Below, in pieces: positions 21,481 through 33,654 of a DNA stretch of 64,000 bases. The notes below the pieces were generated by a model. The model worked only from the letters and a program-made list of their open reading frames with translations. It was not told the DNA's origin and did not search any database. Every line of letters begins with the position of its first letter. The stretch's first letter is position 1. The DNA is from Dipteris shenzhenensis. Its lineage: Eukaryota; Polypodiophyta; Polypodiopsida; Gleicheniales. Location: NCBI GenBank assembly GCA_047967505.1, contig CM106538.1. One strand, written 5' to 3'. The translations under genes and the position numbers were made by a program.

Positions 21481-24400
21481 CCTCAAATGGCTCAGGACTC
21501 GAGGCTAACAAAAGCACTATTTAGGCGATGGCAAATGAAAGATACAAGAGCTTGCTATGCACAAAATCTTAAAGCTGTTGCAAGGCCATCAAATCATAAA
21601 TCCCAAAAACCATATAGAAAGAAGTTGGAAACTCGCTTTGAAAATGTGGATACAACCTTCTTTCTTGCATGGCTGACAATAAATAGGTAAGACAAAACCT
21701 ATGCCTGCAAGGTGTGATATAGAATACAGTAAATACATCAAAAACTACTTGACAAAATAGACATAAAAGTGTGTCTCGCTACCTTCAGGAAGCGATTGCA
21801 TACGTCACAATTGATTTGCAAGGTAGTGGCATACTGTATTCTCTATATCATGTTATTGTGCCCATTGGAATGTGGATTTGTGTTCTATGCACTCTTATTT
21901 TAACCACGTGTGCCCCTTAGAATGTGGCACTAGGTTCCATGCACTCTTATTTTAACCATGTGTTCAATTAAGCTCACTGACTATGTGTTCAATTAAGCTT
22001 GCTAACTATGAATGGAGAGTCATGTTATTTTAACCACATGGCTTTTGTGTTCCATGCACTCTTATTTTTACCACGTGTTCAATTAAGCTTTTGCTGACTA
22101 TGCATGAAGATCCATGAACAAATTCCACATGTGAACACATGTTCAATTAAGCTTGCTAACTATGCATGGAGAGTTGAAATCAAATTTTGCATGCCACTTC
22201 ATCTATCATAGTGTTCTTCTACTACTAAATCTCTTCAAATTGTTCTTTGTTTTCATTTCACAAAGCCTCTATAACAATGGCTCCTCCATTGTCTCTCATG
22301 CTTCCACCAATGCATCAGAGAGCATCCCTTATGTTCTCATGACATCTATGCGTGGCCTTACATGTTTTGCTGTTTGAAGAGAAATCTATGGGGAGCCCTT
22401 TCACAAAGTGCCAAAATAACATCTTTGATATAGAGGGACATATGTGTCATGATGTCCTTTCCAATACATATTTATGTAAATATAGTGTGCTTGACACTTG
22501 TGCTTGGATTTCCAAGTGCATGTAGTGATGCGACTAATCTTTCATCGGCCATGTCGCTCAAACAATTGAGCTGGATGCCAAGAGGCTTTTCTTTCTTTGG
22601 CTTCCCTCATATTCAAAATGATTTACCTTTGCCTCTACATCTATTGGTTAGATGGTCAACACGTCCTCCTTGGACATCCATATTTTGATGTCCTTCCATT
22701 GCAAGCCCTTGGATCAGTCCACTGTGAGGTGCATTGGATTATGTCTAGCAAGCATTGAAGGGGTTGTATTGGCAATAATTTGCATCTACTCATAATGTTC
22801 ATGGATTGCACAGGCACACTTCTCTTAGTCATGCTCATCCTTTTATATCAAAGTTCTCTTTCCTACTCTTCTAGCTCTATCATCATGAGGTGGCTTATCT
22901 CTTGACATCTTAAATGGTGCTATATGAAGGTCTAAGGAAGGGACAAGTGCAAACAAGGTAATTTGCACACATCAAGTATAGTTGATAATCATAATAGAGT
23001 TTTTTTAAATGTGCCTATATCTCATGAGCTTTTCTCTTTTTTCATTCATGTGCAATAACAATTCATGCTATCTTAGTTATGAGAATATCAACTGTTCTAA
23101 ATGCCAATACTCAAGAAAACACTCATGGTCACTTGAGGTTAGTAGCCTTCCTTGGTCAAACGTGTCTCTCTTCATCAAATGCTCATCTCAACCTTGCATA
23201 TCTTTCCTCCTCAACCTAGGTGCACCTCTCACTACCAAGTGCTCCCCTAGACTTGGGATATCTTGGCTCCCATCTTACATACCACTCTTGGTTGGAATCT
23301 TTTCATGATTTGGAATGTTACAATACTGGTTCCATCGGATTTGCACTTGTGGCACTAGGCCTTACCCTTTTCTAAATAATTATTCCTATCCTTGTTTACA
23401 AAAAATAGGTATCAATTTGCAAATGAATAATCCAAAAATGTGTAAGAAGCAAGAAGCAATAGTAATAAATGTGTTACATATGAAAAGGCAAGCTGTGGTG
23501 ACTTGCCTCTAATCTCAAATGATAGGTGGTACAATTCCTCTTAAATTCTTGTCATAGGGAAGTTCACAACATGAACTAGATCTGAGTACATTGACACAAT
23601 AACCATACATTAAGGGGTAGCTTTTGGACCATCAATCTAAACAATATGCATTTTCTATGAGTCTCATTATCTAAGTGCTTGAGTTTACAACTATACCTTG
23701 GGTGATACATTTATTTGCTAATTCACCATGAGAGAATGAATGGGAATGCAACACAAGATTTAAACACATGCTAAAGTTGTTTTGGAGGAATTAATTAAAA
23801 CTAATCCAACTCATGTGCACTAAAGAGCTAGACAATTGTAGTTGTCTAGGCAAGCAATGTGTAAAGTATATGATGCACTTGAGCTAGCTCATGCTATATT
23901 TGTTTTGGGGGAATTAAGTACGATGAATCCAATCCATGTGCACTAAAAGAGCCAGGTGTCTAAGAAAGTGCAACGTGCAAAGTATGTGATGCACTTGAGC
24001 TAGCTCATGCAAATGACCACTATGATACCATGGAAACATCAAGAATGAATCAAGTTGCTTCTTGCATGTTAGTGTAGCAATTTATTTTGCATTTATGTGC
24101 TTACTTGGAAAAACCATGTGTTTCAATGTGAATTCCACATGGGATATCATCCACTCTTTGTATGTTTCACTGAACTTGAACCACAGGAAGTTATTTGGCC
24201 TTTAAAATATTAGTTTCAGCACAGCATATGGAAAGTGGAAATAAAAAGAAAATGGAAATATAGGGCTGCACTTATTGGAACAAACAAGGTGATTATGTTG
24301 ATGGGAGTTTGGGAAGGAAACCTCTTCAGATGAAATTGCCTAAGAGTTTCCTTGAATCCTTGTCCTTGGTAGGTGCAATGCTTTTTACACTTTGTTGTCT

Positions 24401-24775
24401 CTATTTTACCCAAATGGAGGTTCCGAGTGTGTTGGTCACCTACAATCATGTCGTTGCTCATTGTAGCATAGGTGTTCACAAGTGTAGCATAGGTCCTCGG
24501 GTCGTGTTCCAGTGAGAGGTGTAGGCTAAAGCATGGAAAGTAGATCTCATGCGTGCATGAATGAGAAAGAGGGCTTGATTATAATGATTGATGGAGACTC
24601 TTGCCCGCATAGTAGTTCAAGGGTTTAGAAGGGGATTTCAAGGTTAGAAAGGGGGACAGGGTTGAGAGAGTTAACTAGAAGTTCCACGGTTCAGAGGGGG
24701 TTGCAAGGTTTAGGAGGAAGCCAAGGTTGAGGAGTGGAGAGCTAGTCTCCTTCGCGGATTCGAGGGGTAAGGGTT
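21481..24775. other. Non-coding stretch with small local duplications
   Basis: No gene was recognised in 3.3 kb. A 35-45-bp unit (CATGCACTCTTATTTTAACC, then GTGTTCAATTAAGCTT) recurs four times, imperfectly, between about 21890 and 22165. A second duplication of about 120 bp spans 23768-24012 (GATGCACTTGAGCTAGCTCA at 23872 and 23990). Frames of 60-100 codons here are not protein-like. Confidence 0.55.
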
Positions 24776-25076
24776 GAGGAGGAAGGAGGGAGGAGGAGGA
24801 GGAGGGAGGAGGAGGGAGGAGGAGGAGAAGGGAGGAGGAGGAGGAGGGAGGAGAAGGGAGCGAGGAAGGAGGAGGAGGAGGAGGGAGGAGGAGGGAAGAG
24901 GAGGAGAACGGAGGAGGAGGAGGAAAAGGGAGGAAGGAAGAGGAAGGAGAAAGAGATGGGAGGAGAAGGAGGAAGGAGGAGGAGGAGGAGGGAGGAGGAG
25001 GAGATGGAGGAGAAGGATGAGGGAGGAGGAGGAGAAGGAGGGAGGAAGAGGGAGGAAGGAGGAGGAGGAGGGAGTT
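24776..25076. repeat. Purine (GGA)n tract, about 300 bp
   Basis: Almost pure G/A on the plus strand, built from GGAGGA and GGAGGAGGAGG with scattered AAGG. The long Arg/Glu/Gly or Ser/Pro frames across it are composition artefacts. Such a tract can form triplex or G-quadruplex structures. Confidence 0.95.
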
Positions 25077-25320
25077 CAAGGTTAGAGAGTGCAAGGGTAA
25101 GGGCATGCTAGAACACGATAGTGTAAGAGAGCATGGGCACAATTTAGATCAATCACATGAACACAATAGTGAGCTTGAACACTGAATCCCAAAGAGTGGG
25201 AGCTTCATTCCATTGAGAGATATTTATACATGTTGGTCTCTACACAATCTGTAGGTACCTCTGTGGTGGGACCTCTTTTGTAGGAGACCTTTTGGACAGG
25301 AGTCCCTCCACTTTTGGGGA

Positions 25321-25470
25321 CCTTTTGGGTCTCTACACAAAGTGGGGGGACCTTTTGGGTCTCTACACAAAGTGGAGGGACTTTTTGGGTCTCTACACAA
25401 ATTGGGGGGACCTTTTGGGGCTCTACACAAAGTGGAGGGATTTTTTGGGTCTCTACACAAAGTGGAGGGA
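25321..25470. repeat. Five exact-length 30-bp tandem units
   Basis: Units start at 25321, 25351, 25381, 25411 and 25441, each built on CTTTTTGGGTCTCTACACAA with a GTGGAGGGA end and differing at 1-4 bases. The period is exactly 30 bp, so any frame through it repeats every 10 codons (GLYTKWRDFL on plus). Flanks contain partial units. No gene is implied. Confidence 0.95.
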
Positions 25471-26026
25471 CCTCCGAAAGTGTAAGCTTTTAGTTTTTCT
25501 CTCTCTAGATCTTGACGTTGCAAGTATGATTGGATCTTTTCTAGAGAGGATTTTGGCTATCCTCATCCTTTAAGATTTATTGTACCATCTTTCAAGCTCA
25601 AGATATTACAAGCGGAGCTTTGCCGCTACTCTACACACACAATGCTCTCATAGTTGTTGTCCTCGACTGCACATCTGGCCCTTGTTGCCACAGGGTTAAC
25701 AACTCCCCTGGACCGACTTGATTACTCGTCCTCAAGTTATGGTTGGGTCTGCAGACGATGTTGTGATGTAGTTTTCTTTACCCAATGAGTATGGTAAAGA
25801 TGGTGGCAGTGATAAATGGAGCGAGCTTCTTGTCAATCTTTTCCTTGTAATCCATGAGCACCATAGATTGCTTGCTCAGTTTTTAAGAAGCCAGTGTCAA
25901 CCATTTCTTCAAACAAACACACATAATGCCCTTGAAGAGATATGGCCCTTTGAAAGAGGCGACTTGTTGTTTGAGCATCTATCTATTGATTTGGATTGAA
26001 GTTGAGGTTGGGCAAATGGTCGTCAA
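25471..26026. other. No gene recognised
   Basis: Between the 30-bp repeat and the LTR of copia E. No coding frame, tRNA or repeat was recognised. Confidence 0.5.
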
Positions 26027-26185
26027 TGGTGAGGATGTGGGGGTTAAAGGCCACTATACCTTAACCCCAGTTATGTACACACATATATATATGGATGAAA
26101 TAGAATATTAGGGTTTTCTGTGCCCACCAAAACTTGTGTCTCTCAAGCTTCCTCTCACCCTCTCAGCTTCTGTTGTGTCCTCACA
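26027..26185 (+). repeat. 5' LTR of copia E, about 150-160 bp
   Basis: Ends in TGTCCTCACA just 2 bp before the primer site. The start is either TGGTGAGGAT (26027) or TGTGGGGGTT (26036); the first is the better inverted match to the end. A TATATATATGG run at about 26084 could serve as the TATA box. Confidence 0.55.
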
Positions 26186-26187
26186 AC

Positions 26188-26199
26188 TGGTATCAGAGC
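26188..26199 (+). promoter_or_regulatory. Primer-binding site, initiator tRNA-Met
   Basis: TGGTATCAGAGC, the standard plant copia primer site complementary to the 3' end of initiator tRNA-Met. It starts reverse transcription of copia E. Confidence 0.93.
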
Positions 26200-27717
26200 T
26201 TGGCAGTAGAGCCTGGCAGTAGCATGAGGAGCCCGATGCAGCCTCTTGCTCGGAGAGAGAGTGGTGCATCCCAAAGGTCTTTGTTCAGCAAGAGGAGCTA
26301 AAAATTTTGGAGCTGCTATAGCAATTGGAGAGAAAGGGGCAAAATCCTATTGGGCATTTGTTTTACTGGGTTGCAAAGTTGAAGGCGCAGCATATAAGCA
26401 AATCTTCTTAGACACACATATGTAGTGGCACAAATATCTGGAACTTGAGATAGAATTTCGACTTGAAGTCTTCAAGGAAGTTGTAGATCAAATTGAGAGC
26501 TACATTTTCAATTCGAACATCTCTGTCATCCGAGTTTTCAGTGAAAAGTTACAGCTCCTGCAAAAAGTGAAGAAATTCATTTCCTACAAGGATTTCGTGT
26601 GTTGGATCTCCATATCCAGGCCACCATTTGCAATTCTAACAATTCCAGTGGGTCCAAAGTGGTCCAAAACTTTTACTTGAGAAGCTGCTTCTGGTTCTGT
26701 GAACTTTTGAAGCTGTGGTGAATCTCTGTCTACTCCGACTTCTTCATTTTGCCATTTCCTGAGTGAGTGGAATCTCAACATCCGGGCCTCCATTTGTAGA
26801 GCTATCTATCCCGTTGGATCCAAGACTGCCTGAAACATATGTCTGCAAATCTGCTTGCCATTCCGTGAAGAATCGAAGGAGTTGTGATTCTCTGTGTTTT
26901 TCCATCGTCTCTTTGAAGGAAATTTCTCAAAGTTTCCAAGACCTTCTCATTGATTGCCATGTGACATTTTGGCTAAGGTTAAGTTTCCTAAGGTTTATTT
27001 TTGCAAGTAAATGCAAGGGTTGACTGGCTCTTACTCCATCCTTGGATGAGATTTTGGAGTTGTGGTAGAAGAATGCAGATTGTCTTGCTGAGTTCGATTA
27101 TGCAGTGATGCCCATGTTTTGAGACATCCAAGGTTCTACTTCACTAGCGGTCATTGCCGTAAGGTCATGATTTCTTCGATATACCTTATGGAGATCACTC
27201 TGGTTGCAATTTAAGCCATGTGCGCACATTGGTGGTTTGCATTGGGTTGGATGCTTTACAAGCCATTTGGATGCATTGTGATCCTTGTTGGATGCACTGA
27301 TAGGCCCAGATTGCCTTGTGGGATGCTTTATTGATGGACGTTTAGCACACAGATGCTATTTTATGCTCAGGGATAGCTTTGACATATTGCAATGGATGCA
27401 CAAGTTGTGCTATGATCTTTTGGATGCGACATTATTGATGCTTATGCCCATGGACGGTGTTTATGCTTGAGAAATTTGGCTCTTATTGGCATTATATCTG
27501 CCATTGTTTTGTCATTGTGGGTTGACATTTTCTTCTGGGCCAGATTTGCTCATATGGATGCATAGTATATGCATGAGTTAGATGCATTTTGATGCTTTGA
27601 GCCTTGAGTTTTGGTGACACTATCCTTCATTAAAGCAAACATATTGGGTGCACCTAGTATTTGGTGTGATTTCTCTTTTACAAGTACTAGCATTTGGGAT
27701 TTTGTTTCATTTGCATC
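26200..27717 (+). other. Untranslated leader of copia E with an internal duplication
   Basis: No coding frame between PBS and gag ATG. A diverged duplication of about 170-bp period covers roughly 26597-26940: GGATCTCCATATCCAGGCC at 26597 recurs as GGAATCTCAACATCCGGGCC at about 26769. Further on (27240-27590) GGATGC and GATGCAT words recur without strict period. Confidence 0.6.
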
Positions 27718-28215
27718 ATGGCATCCTCTTCCATGTCTGAAAAGGAGTTTTTTAGCATTAAGCAGTTTGATGGGACAAACTTTTCTTTGTGGAAAGAACA
27801 GATAAGGGATGTGCTTATTCAAAAAAAGCAGATTAAACCCTTGGCAAGGATTGAAGCGAAGCCTGCAGATATGTTTAAGGATGATTGGAATGAGTTGGAT
27901 GCATTAGCAAAGTCTACTCTTAGACTTCATCTTGCAGAGTCAGTTTATTTCACAGTAGTAAATGAGTAGACTATGGAAGATTTGTGGAAGAAATTGTGTG
28001 CCACTTATGAGAAGGAAACTGCCTCTAATAAAGTTTACCTCATGAAGAGGTTGTTTGAGCTGCAGATGATTTTCAGCCAGCTTCAGGCTCAGAAGATGAA
28101 TTTTGATGCAGAGACTAAGGCAATATTTCTCTTATGTTCATTGCCATCCTCATGGGATACCTTCCGTACAGCTATCAGTAACTCTGCACCTGGTGGAGTA
28201 CTGAAGTTTGATGAT
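27718..28215 (+). pseudogene. Copia E gag (UBN2/DUF4219 type)
   Basis: Starts at ATG 27718 with MASSSMSEKEFFSIKQFDGT, then NFSLWKEQIRDVLIQKK, the usual N-terminus of copia gag. A TAG at 27967-27969 interrupts it; the frame resumes with MEDLWKKLCATYEKETASNK, LMKRLFELQM and FLLCSLPSSWDTFRTAIS. About 14 residues that usually follow LFELQM are missing, an internal deletion. The frame leaves the family after LKFDDV near 28215, before the zinc knuckle. Confidence 0.88.
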
Positions 28216-30029
28216 GTTGGCATTTCCAATTTACCAAAGTATCATCTGCCATTGTTGTTGTTGTTGTAGTTGTGTCATTCTTTAATGTGTTCTGAAGGAC
28301 TTTGATCGTCACTACTTATTGCTTTTTCAATTGTGATTTCCTCCATGCTGCTTGTCGATGGTGAGAGGTTGAATTCTTGAAGAGCGTCGAGGGCTGAAGA
28401 AAGCTCGCAAAGGTATGAAGGGGCTAGTCTTCATCCAAATCTGAGGTGCATAAACAAGTCCTATTTTTTACTTTCAGGTGGGTGCATATGACTACAAAGT
28501 CCGATTATGATTTTGACCTTCGTGGACTCGAAAATGGTCAAAAATAAGCAAGCGGTCGGTCAAAATTAGTGCCTACATGGGGCGATTACCGGAGCCCAAA
28601 GTTTATCATTAAACACTTTGAAAAACTTAATTTACAATAGATCTTTACATGCATGAAATTTGGGTCCAATCCAGGTGCAATTTGGTCTTTAAATAAAAAT
28701 TTGATACGGGCTCCCAAAAAAGGAGTCAAAATTGTTAGGGGGGTTAGATATGCATTAGTGTTGTAGGGACTATCATGTTAAAAACATGCCTAGGATTGTT
28801 CCACATGAGTGGGAAAATGTGCCAGTGCAGACAGATTATCAATCGGAGGTCTTGGCAGAATCTTATGAGCGAATTAGTGCAAAAAAGGTACCCACACGGG
28901 GGTGCAAATTCACGTGTTTTATGGATGCCTAAATGGTGTGGGATTGGCTAGAAAAAGTTCCCATAGCTCAATGGTCCTGTGTGTGAAGTTGTGGTTCTCA
29001 ATCTGGGTCCAATTCGGGTCCCAAACGGGCAAGATATGGACCCTCAAAGTTAGGGGGTTTTAGGGACCCTTTTGTCTTTACGGCCAAGTGTGAATGGTCC
29101 TAGACCTTTGACCTAACTAGGGTTGTGCACTAACTACTAGTTAGTTTGGACTCAGTTACTATAATTGGTCCTTAACCTAATCTAGTTTATGTAACTATAA
29201 CAGTTAGTCTGCCAACTAACTAAAGTTAATTTCTAATTGATTTTCAAGTGTTTTTAGTTGTCAAATCATAGGAAAAGGTACTTGAGGTGATTGCTAAGGA
29301 ATTTACACTGTCAAATGCAAATAAAAACACTAAAAGATGATGTTGGTGAATTTCAAAGTGGTTTGAAGTGACAAGATAATAATAATTTTTAAATGCCTCC
29401 TAATGTGCTCGTAAATGTGTTGTTTTTTGTTGTTTCTTTGCTTCCCAAGGTAGCATAGGTAGTGTGGCATCCCCCCAGCCTAGAAGACCCTACATAGAAA
29501 TCAAAAAATTTAAAAGAATCTTAAAAAACAAATCAAAAAACTATTTCTATTGGACCACGCAAGGTTAGCTCTGAATTCAACACCATGCTGAGTTAGCCCT
29601 AACAGACCTACCACCTGATTGGGTTGACCTAACTAACAATTGGCACATCTGCATAGAAGCTAATAACACATAGGGATGATCAAGAAGGAGAGTGGTAAAT
29701 GTAGTAACCATTAGGTGCAATGGCAACAAAGAAGTTATTGCAAGCAACGGAGATATGAGAGCAATAGGAAGTTGTAAAAGCAATTGGAGATGATGACGGA
29801 AACCCCCAACCCAATGTAGCCAAAAAGAATCTAAAATTGGATATCCCGCCAAATGACTAGCTGCATGATAGTGTAGAGTCTCCCTTTCTTGGACATTGCA
29901 TTAACGTGCCCATAACATTTACATTGCCACATGTCGGCATGCAATGCATCTCTTCCACTATCCACTAAACAACTAATTAGCACTCTTATTGGCATAAAAT
30001 TCACCAAGGCATTGTCAACTGAGTAATCT
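28216..30029. other. No gene recognised
   Basis: 1.8 kb of AT-rich sequence. TGTGGCATCCCCCCAGCC at about 29471 looks like an LTR start but no partner end was found. Words such as TAACTA and TTAGTT cluster at 29130-29240. It may contain LTR remnants of gypsy D (minus), whose 3' side lies here. Confidence 0.4.
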
Positions 30030-31160
30030 GTATTTGAGTCTTTCCTGATCGAGGGACTTGCTACTCAGTATGGCACTACCTTACTCCCATTATACAATTT
30101 GGGTAATACATTCCCTTGCAAATCTTCAAGTCTAACGATCCCATTGGACAAAACTTCAGTTAACCCCGGTAGGAACCATTCCATCCCAATTTGAAATTTG
30201 TTTTAAGAGGTCCCAACGTATCATTTTATAGTAATACAAGCATACCCTTCTTCAAATTCTTAGGCATAACATGCCTATCATGCCATGACTTTCTTTTGCA
30301 CTATATCACCTACTGTGACCAGGCTACAATGGATCCGTAACTCATCCAAGTGGCTTAGTTGATGCAATTGCCCCTTGATTACTTCTAACTCATCCAAGTG
30401 ATGCTTGGTAGCAATACCAAGATTGGGAATAATAAATTCTAAGGGAACGACTACTTCCACCCATACCAAAAGGAGTAAGATTTGTAGTGACCTTATAAGC
30501 AATTCTATATGCCCATAAAGCATAATTTGAAGTTTGCTATCCCATTCATTCTTGGATTATTGCACTATTTTTGTGAGGATAAGCTTAAGTGTTTTGTTTG
30601 TGGACTCAGCTTCACCATTTCCATGAGGATGATAAGTAGTGGAGACTGTATGCATGATTTTGAATTCGGTCTTGAGCAACTGCACCATGTCATCAAGGAA
30701 ATTTGTACCTTGATCACTAACAAGCTACAAAGGGCATCCATATCTACACATCATATTTTCAAAAATGAACTTAGTAGTGTTCTAAGACGAGCATCTTAGA
30801 GTGCTTTGGCTTCATCCCACTTAGTAGCATAGTCAATAGCTACAATTATGTATTTATTTTATGAGGTTTGAAAGGGCCAACAAAATCCAAACCCCATCTT
30901 CAAAAAGCCTCTCAAGGATGAGTAGGTTGCAATGGCATACATTGATTTGGCAATAATCATCCAATGCATTGATAGGCATCATAGTGCATAAACTTAGTTT
31001 AAGCATCCTTGAACAAGGTTTCCCACCTATAATACTTTTAAGGGAAGTTAACTCCCCTTGGAAATGTCCTCCTGAAGGACCCAAGTGCACTTCCTACAAA
31101 AGAATTGCTCACTCGTGTGGCATAATCCATCTTCAAGAACTCCATCTACACACTAGCAAT
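30030..31160 (-). pseudogene. Gypsy D integrase
   Basis: Core motifs appear in three shifting frames: AIDYATKWDEAKAL near 30800-30850 (first Asp), LVSDQGTNFLDDMVQLL near 30700 (second Asp) and HPHGNGEAESTNKTL near 30600 (Glu). The frame 30523-30278 continues with VVVPLEFIIPNLGIAT, and a C-terminal domain follows near 30100-30290 (SWHDRHVMPKNLKKG, LGPLKTNFKLGWNGSY). Several shifts and stops make it inactive. Confidence 0.75.
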
Positions 31161-31690
31161 AGAGGTGTCCACTAATCAAAATGTATTTCCAAGCCTTCAA
31201 GGTCAGTTGTTTACGCCTGTCATGAGTCATTGTATCAAGAAATGTACCATTAGACAAATGATCCATCAACTTGGCATATTCATGCTCACAATAATCAACT
31301 GCAAAGAGTTCAGCATCCAAAAGTTCACTAGTGACTCCTTGATTAACCTTGGGTGTAGGAAGTCTAGATAAATAGTTATCTCCCACATGGATTTTCCCAA
31401 GTTTGTGAGTCAGAATCTTGAAGAAGAAGCATCCAATGCACAAGGCACCCTTTAATAATAACAGTTCTATTGATCATATAAAGTAATGCTAGATGATCCA
31501 CATAAAACAAAAAGGGTTGTCGAGTAAATAATGCCTTAGTTTTTGCACACTGAATATCATTTCCAAAGCTTCTCGCTTAGTGGTGCTATAGTTGGACTCA
31601 ATAGGCATCAACAACTCATTAGCATAATATTTGGGATAATCTAGCCGACCATTTGGCTAAGCCAAAATAATGCCTAAGGCATACTTAGAA
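31161..31690 (-). pseudogene. Gypsy D RNase H and linker to integrase
   Basis: The frame 31443-31153 contains KIHVGDNYLSRLPTPKVNQG (end of RNase H) and LLDAELFAVDYCEHEYAKLM, the linker before the zinc-binding region. The upstream RNase H body (31450-31690) is in pieces. Confidence 0.65.
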
Positions 31691-31695
31691 GGCAT

Positions 31696-32720
31696 CTACA
31701 TGGACATGGAAAATAACATCCCAGGAGTAGCCATTTCTCGACTCATAAGATCATGGAAAACCATAGTTAGCTTAGTAGTCCATTCAAGCTTGGCATCTTT
31801 CTTTGTAAACTCATTCAATGGAGCTACAATCTTGGCAAAATCTTTGATAAAGCAGCAATAGAAGCTGATAAACCCCACAAAAGAATGCAATTGAGTTAGA
31901 TTTTGAGGCTCAAGCATTTGTTGTATGACTTGAGTCTTACCTGGCTTAGTTTGTATTACCATCTTGAGAAATGACATGATCGAGCAATATCCCCACTTGG
32001 ACATAGAATACACATTTAGCCAGGTTGAGTGAACTACCCACTTATTGTGCATCTCAAAAAGACCTTTTCTAGATAACCAAGATGATCTGTCTAAAGTAAA
32101 CACAAAAATCATCTAAGTGAATGGCAATGAATTTAGTGAGATAATCTCAGAAAGTTTCTACCATAAACTTCTGGAAGGTTGATGGGGCATTTCTTATTCC
32201 AAAGAGCATTACTCGGGTTGCATAAGCACCCCATTCTATGATAAAGGTAGTTTTAGACTAATCTTCTGGAGCCATAGTGATTTGATTATAACCACAGTGT
32301 TAGACTGATCTTCTAGAGCCACAATGATTTGATTATAGCCATTGTAACCATCCATAAATGAGTACATCTCATGTCCTACAACTTGGTCCAAGATTCCATC
32401 AATGAAGGGTATTGGAAACGGATCAGGGACTGTCTCTCCATTCAAATTCTGATAGTCCATGTAGAAGTTTACCATTTTTCTTAGGCACAACTACAATAGG
32501 AAATAACCAATCACTACTAGCATAGATAAAACCAACATGCAAAAGTTGATCCAACTTGGCTTTTACCTATTTAGCATAGTTGGGATTCATCCTATACCTC
32601 TGTTGTCGAATCGGTTTGGCATCTAGCACCAAAGGTATCTTATGTTGACACAACTCAAGAGGAAAGATCAGTGTAATTCCAGAAAAAAGCATCCTTATAC
32701 CCAATAAATAAGCCCTTTGT
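31696..32720 (-). pseudogene. Gypsy D reverse transcriptase
   Basis: The N-terminal frame (32490-32236) has VPDPFPIPFIDGILDQVVGH and MYSFMDGYNGYNQI. A 47-bp tandem duplication (32253-32299 and 32300-32346) repeats the YNQI-VALED block and breaks the frame. The catalytic box appears as HLDDF at about 32110. The frame 32112-31696 adds FVGFISFYCCFIKDFAKIVA, the connection to RNase H. Confidence 0.8.
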
Positions 32721-32999
32721 AACGCTTAGTTTTTTAAAAGAAAGATTGGCACTTACCTCTACCATTGCCAGCTTATCTTCTGTTTTGAGATTTAGTTATT
32801 GTGTTGGCTTTGGTACTAACTGCTCCGTACTAAGTCTTGGAGTAGTCTTTGGCTCTTCAGCTAGCTCTCATTCGCCTTCAATATCTTAATTGAAGCTACT
32901 TGAAAGGAGATCTTTTTGCTTAGCAATCTACTCAACTTTCAGGTTTTGTTTGATATCTGTAGCTACTTCAAAAATATCAATCTCACCCACCACAAGTAG

Positions 33000-33600
33000 G
33001 ATTTGTAATTCCATCAGTGTGATTCAGCATCTTAAGGAAACAAATCTGTAACCTCCAAATTCTTTGGTCAACTAAATAGGACCTTTCGAGGATTTGTAGG
33101 AATGCATACATCGTGACTATTTGTTTTAATGATCATCTTTTTTGAGTCCCAATCGTGGAGTAATTTTGCACTTTTAAGCCAAGGTTGTCCCAATAGTATT
33201 GGATAGGCATGCTACTCCAAAGCAATCATAATAAAACTGACTATATAATAGATTCCACATTTAGAGATAACAACATCCTATAACATACCTTTTGGGTCAA
33301 TTGGTCATTGATCTGCCATATGTACTCGAAAAGGTGATGGTTTGTAGGACTTAAACTCCAACCTCTTAGCAATTTCTCTAGATATGATGTTCACTCCAAA
33401 ACCACCATCAAGTATCAATTCTGGTATAGGTTGTTTCTTAACTTTGATGGTGATCACTGGTACTTCCTCATCAACTATTGGAGTCTCAATAATAGGTATA
33501 GTGGCTAAAGAATCTATCTCTTTTGGTTTCTCAGATGCCTCTTTGATCTATTGGGTAAAGAAATCTTGACAATATGGAGCTATCCACATTAACTCAGCAA
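33000..33600 (-). pseudogene. Gypsy D protease
   Basis: The minus strand reads VPVITIKVKKQPIPELILDG then GFGVNIIS, with Asp-Gly-Gly at 33409-33401. Hydrophobic-hydrophobic-DGG followed by VNII is the gypsy aspartic protease active site with Gly in place of Ser/Thr, the same change as in element B. Later parts of the fold run to about 33150 in mixed frames. Confidence 0.7.
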
Positions 33601-33654
33601 ATGTCAAGCTGACTTGCATGCTCTTGAATTTTTCCCATGCTCGAGCTAGCTCTA

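Larger units (their letters stand above)
26027..28215 (+). mobile_element. Ty1/copia element E, 5' part only (plus strand)
   Basis: Contains a short LTR, a tRNA-Met primer site, a 1.5-kb leader and most of gag. Coding similarity ends abruptly at about 28215, and no protease, integrase or RT follows, so the 3' part was deleted or the copy was broken by later rearrangement. Confidence 0.8.
30030..33600 (-). mobile_element. Ty3/gypsy element D (minus strand, decayed)
   Basis: Minus-strand order: protease (33600-33000), linker, RT (32720-31696), RNase H (31690-31161), integrase (31160-30030). Gag is missing: upstream of protease the sequence becomes a pyrimidine tract (33655 on). More frame breaks than in element A. 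LTRs were not found. Confidence 0.85.

Noticed and set aside
24675-25142. Long Ser/Pro/Leu frame on minus and Arg/Glu/Gly frame on plus
   Set aside because: Both follow from the (GGA)n tract; no domain and no start context.
25321-25470. CRISPR array
   Set aside because: Contiguous 30-bp tandem units without spacers, in plant nuclear DNA.
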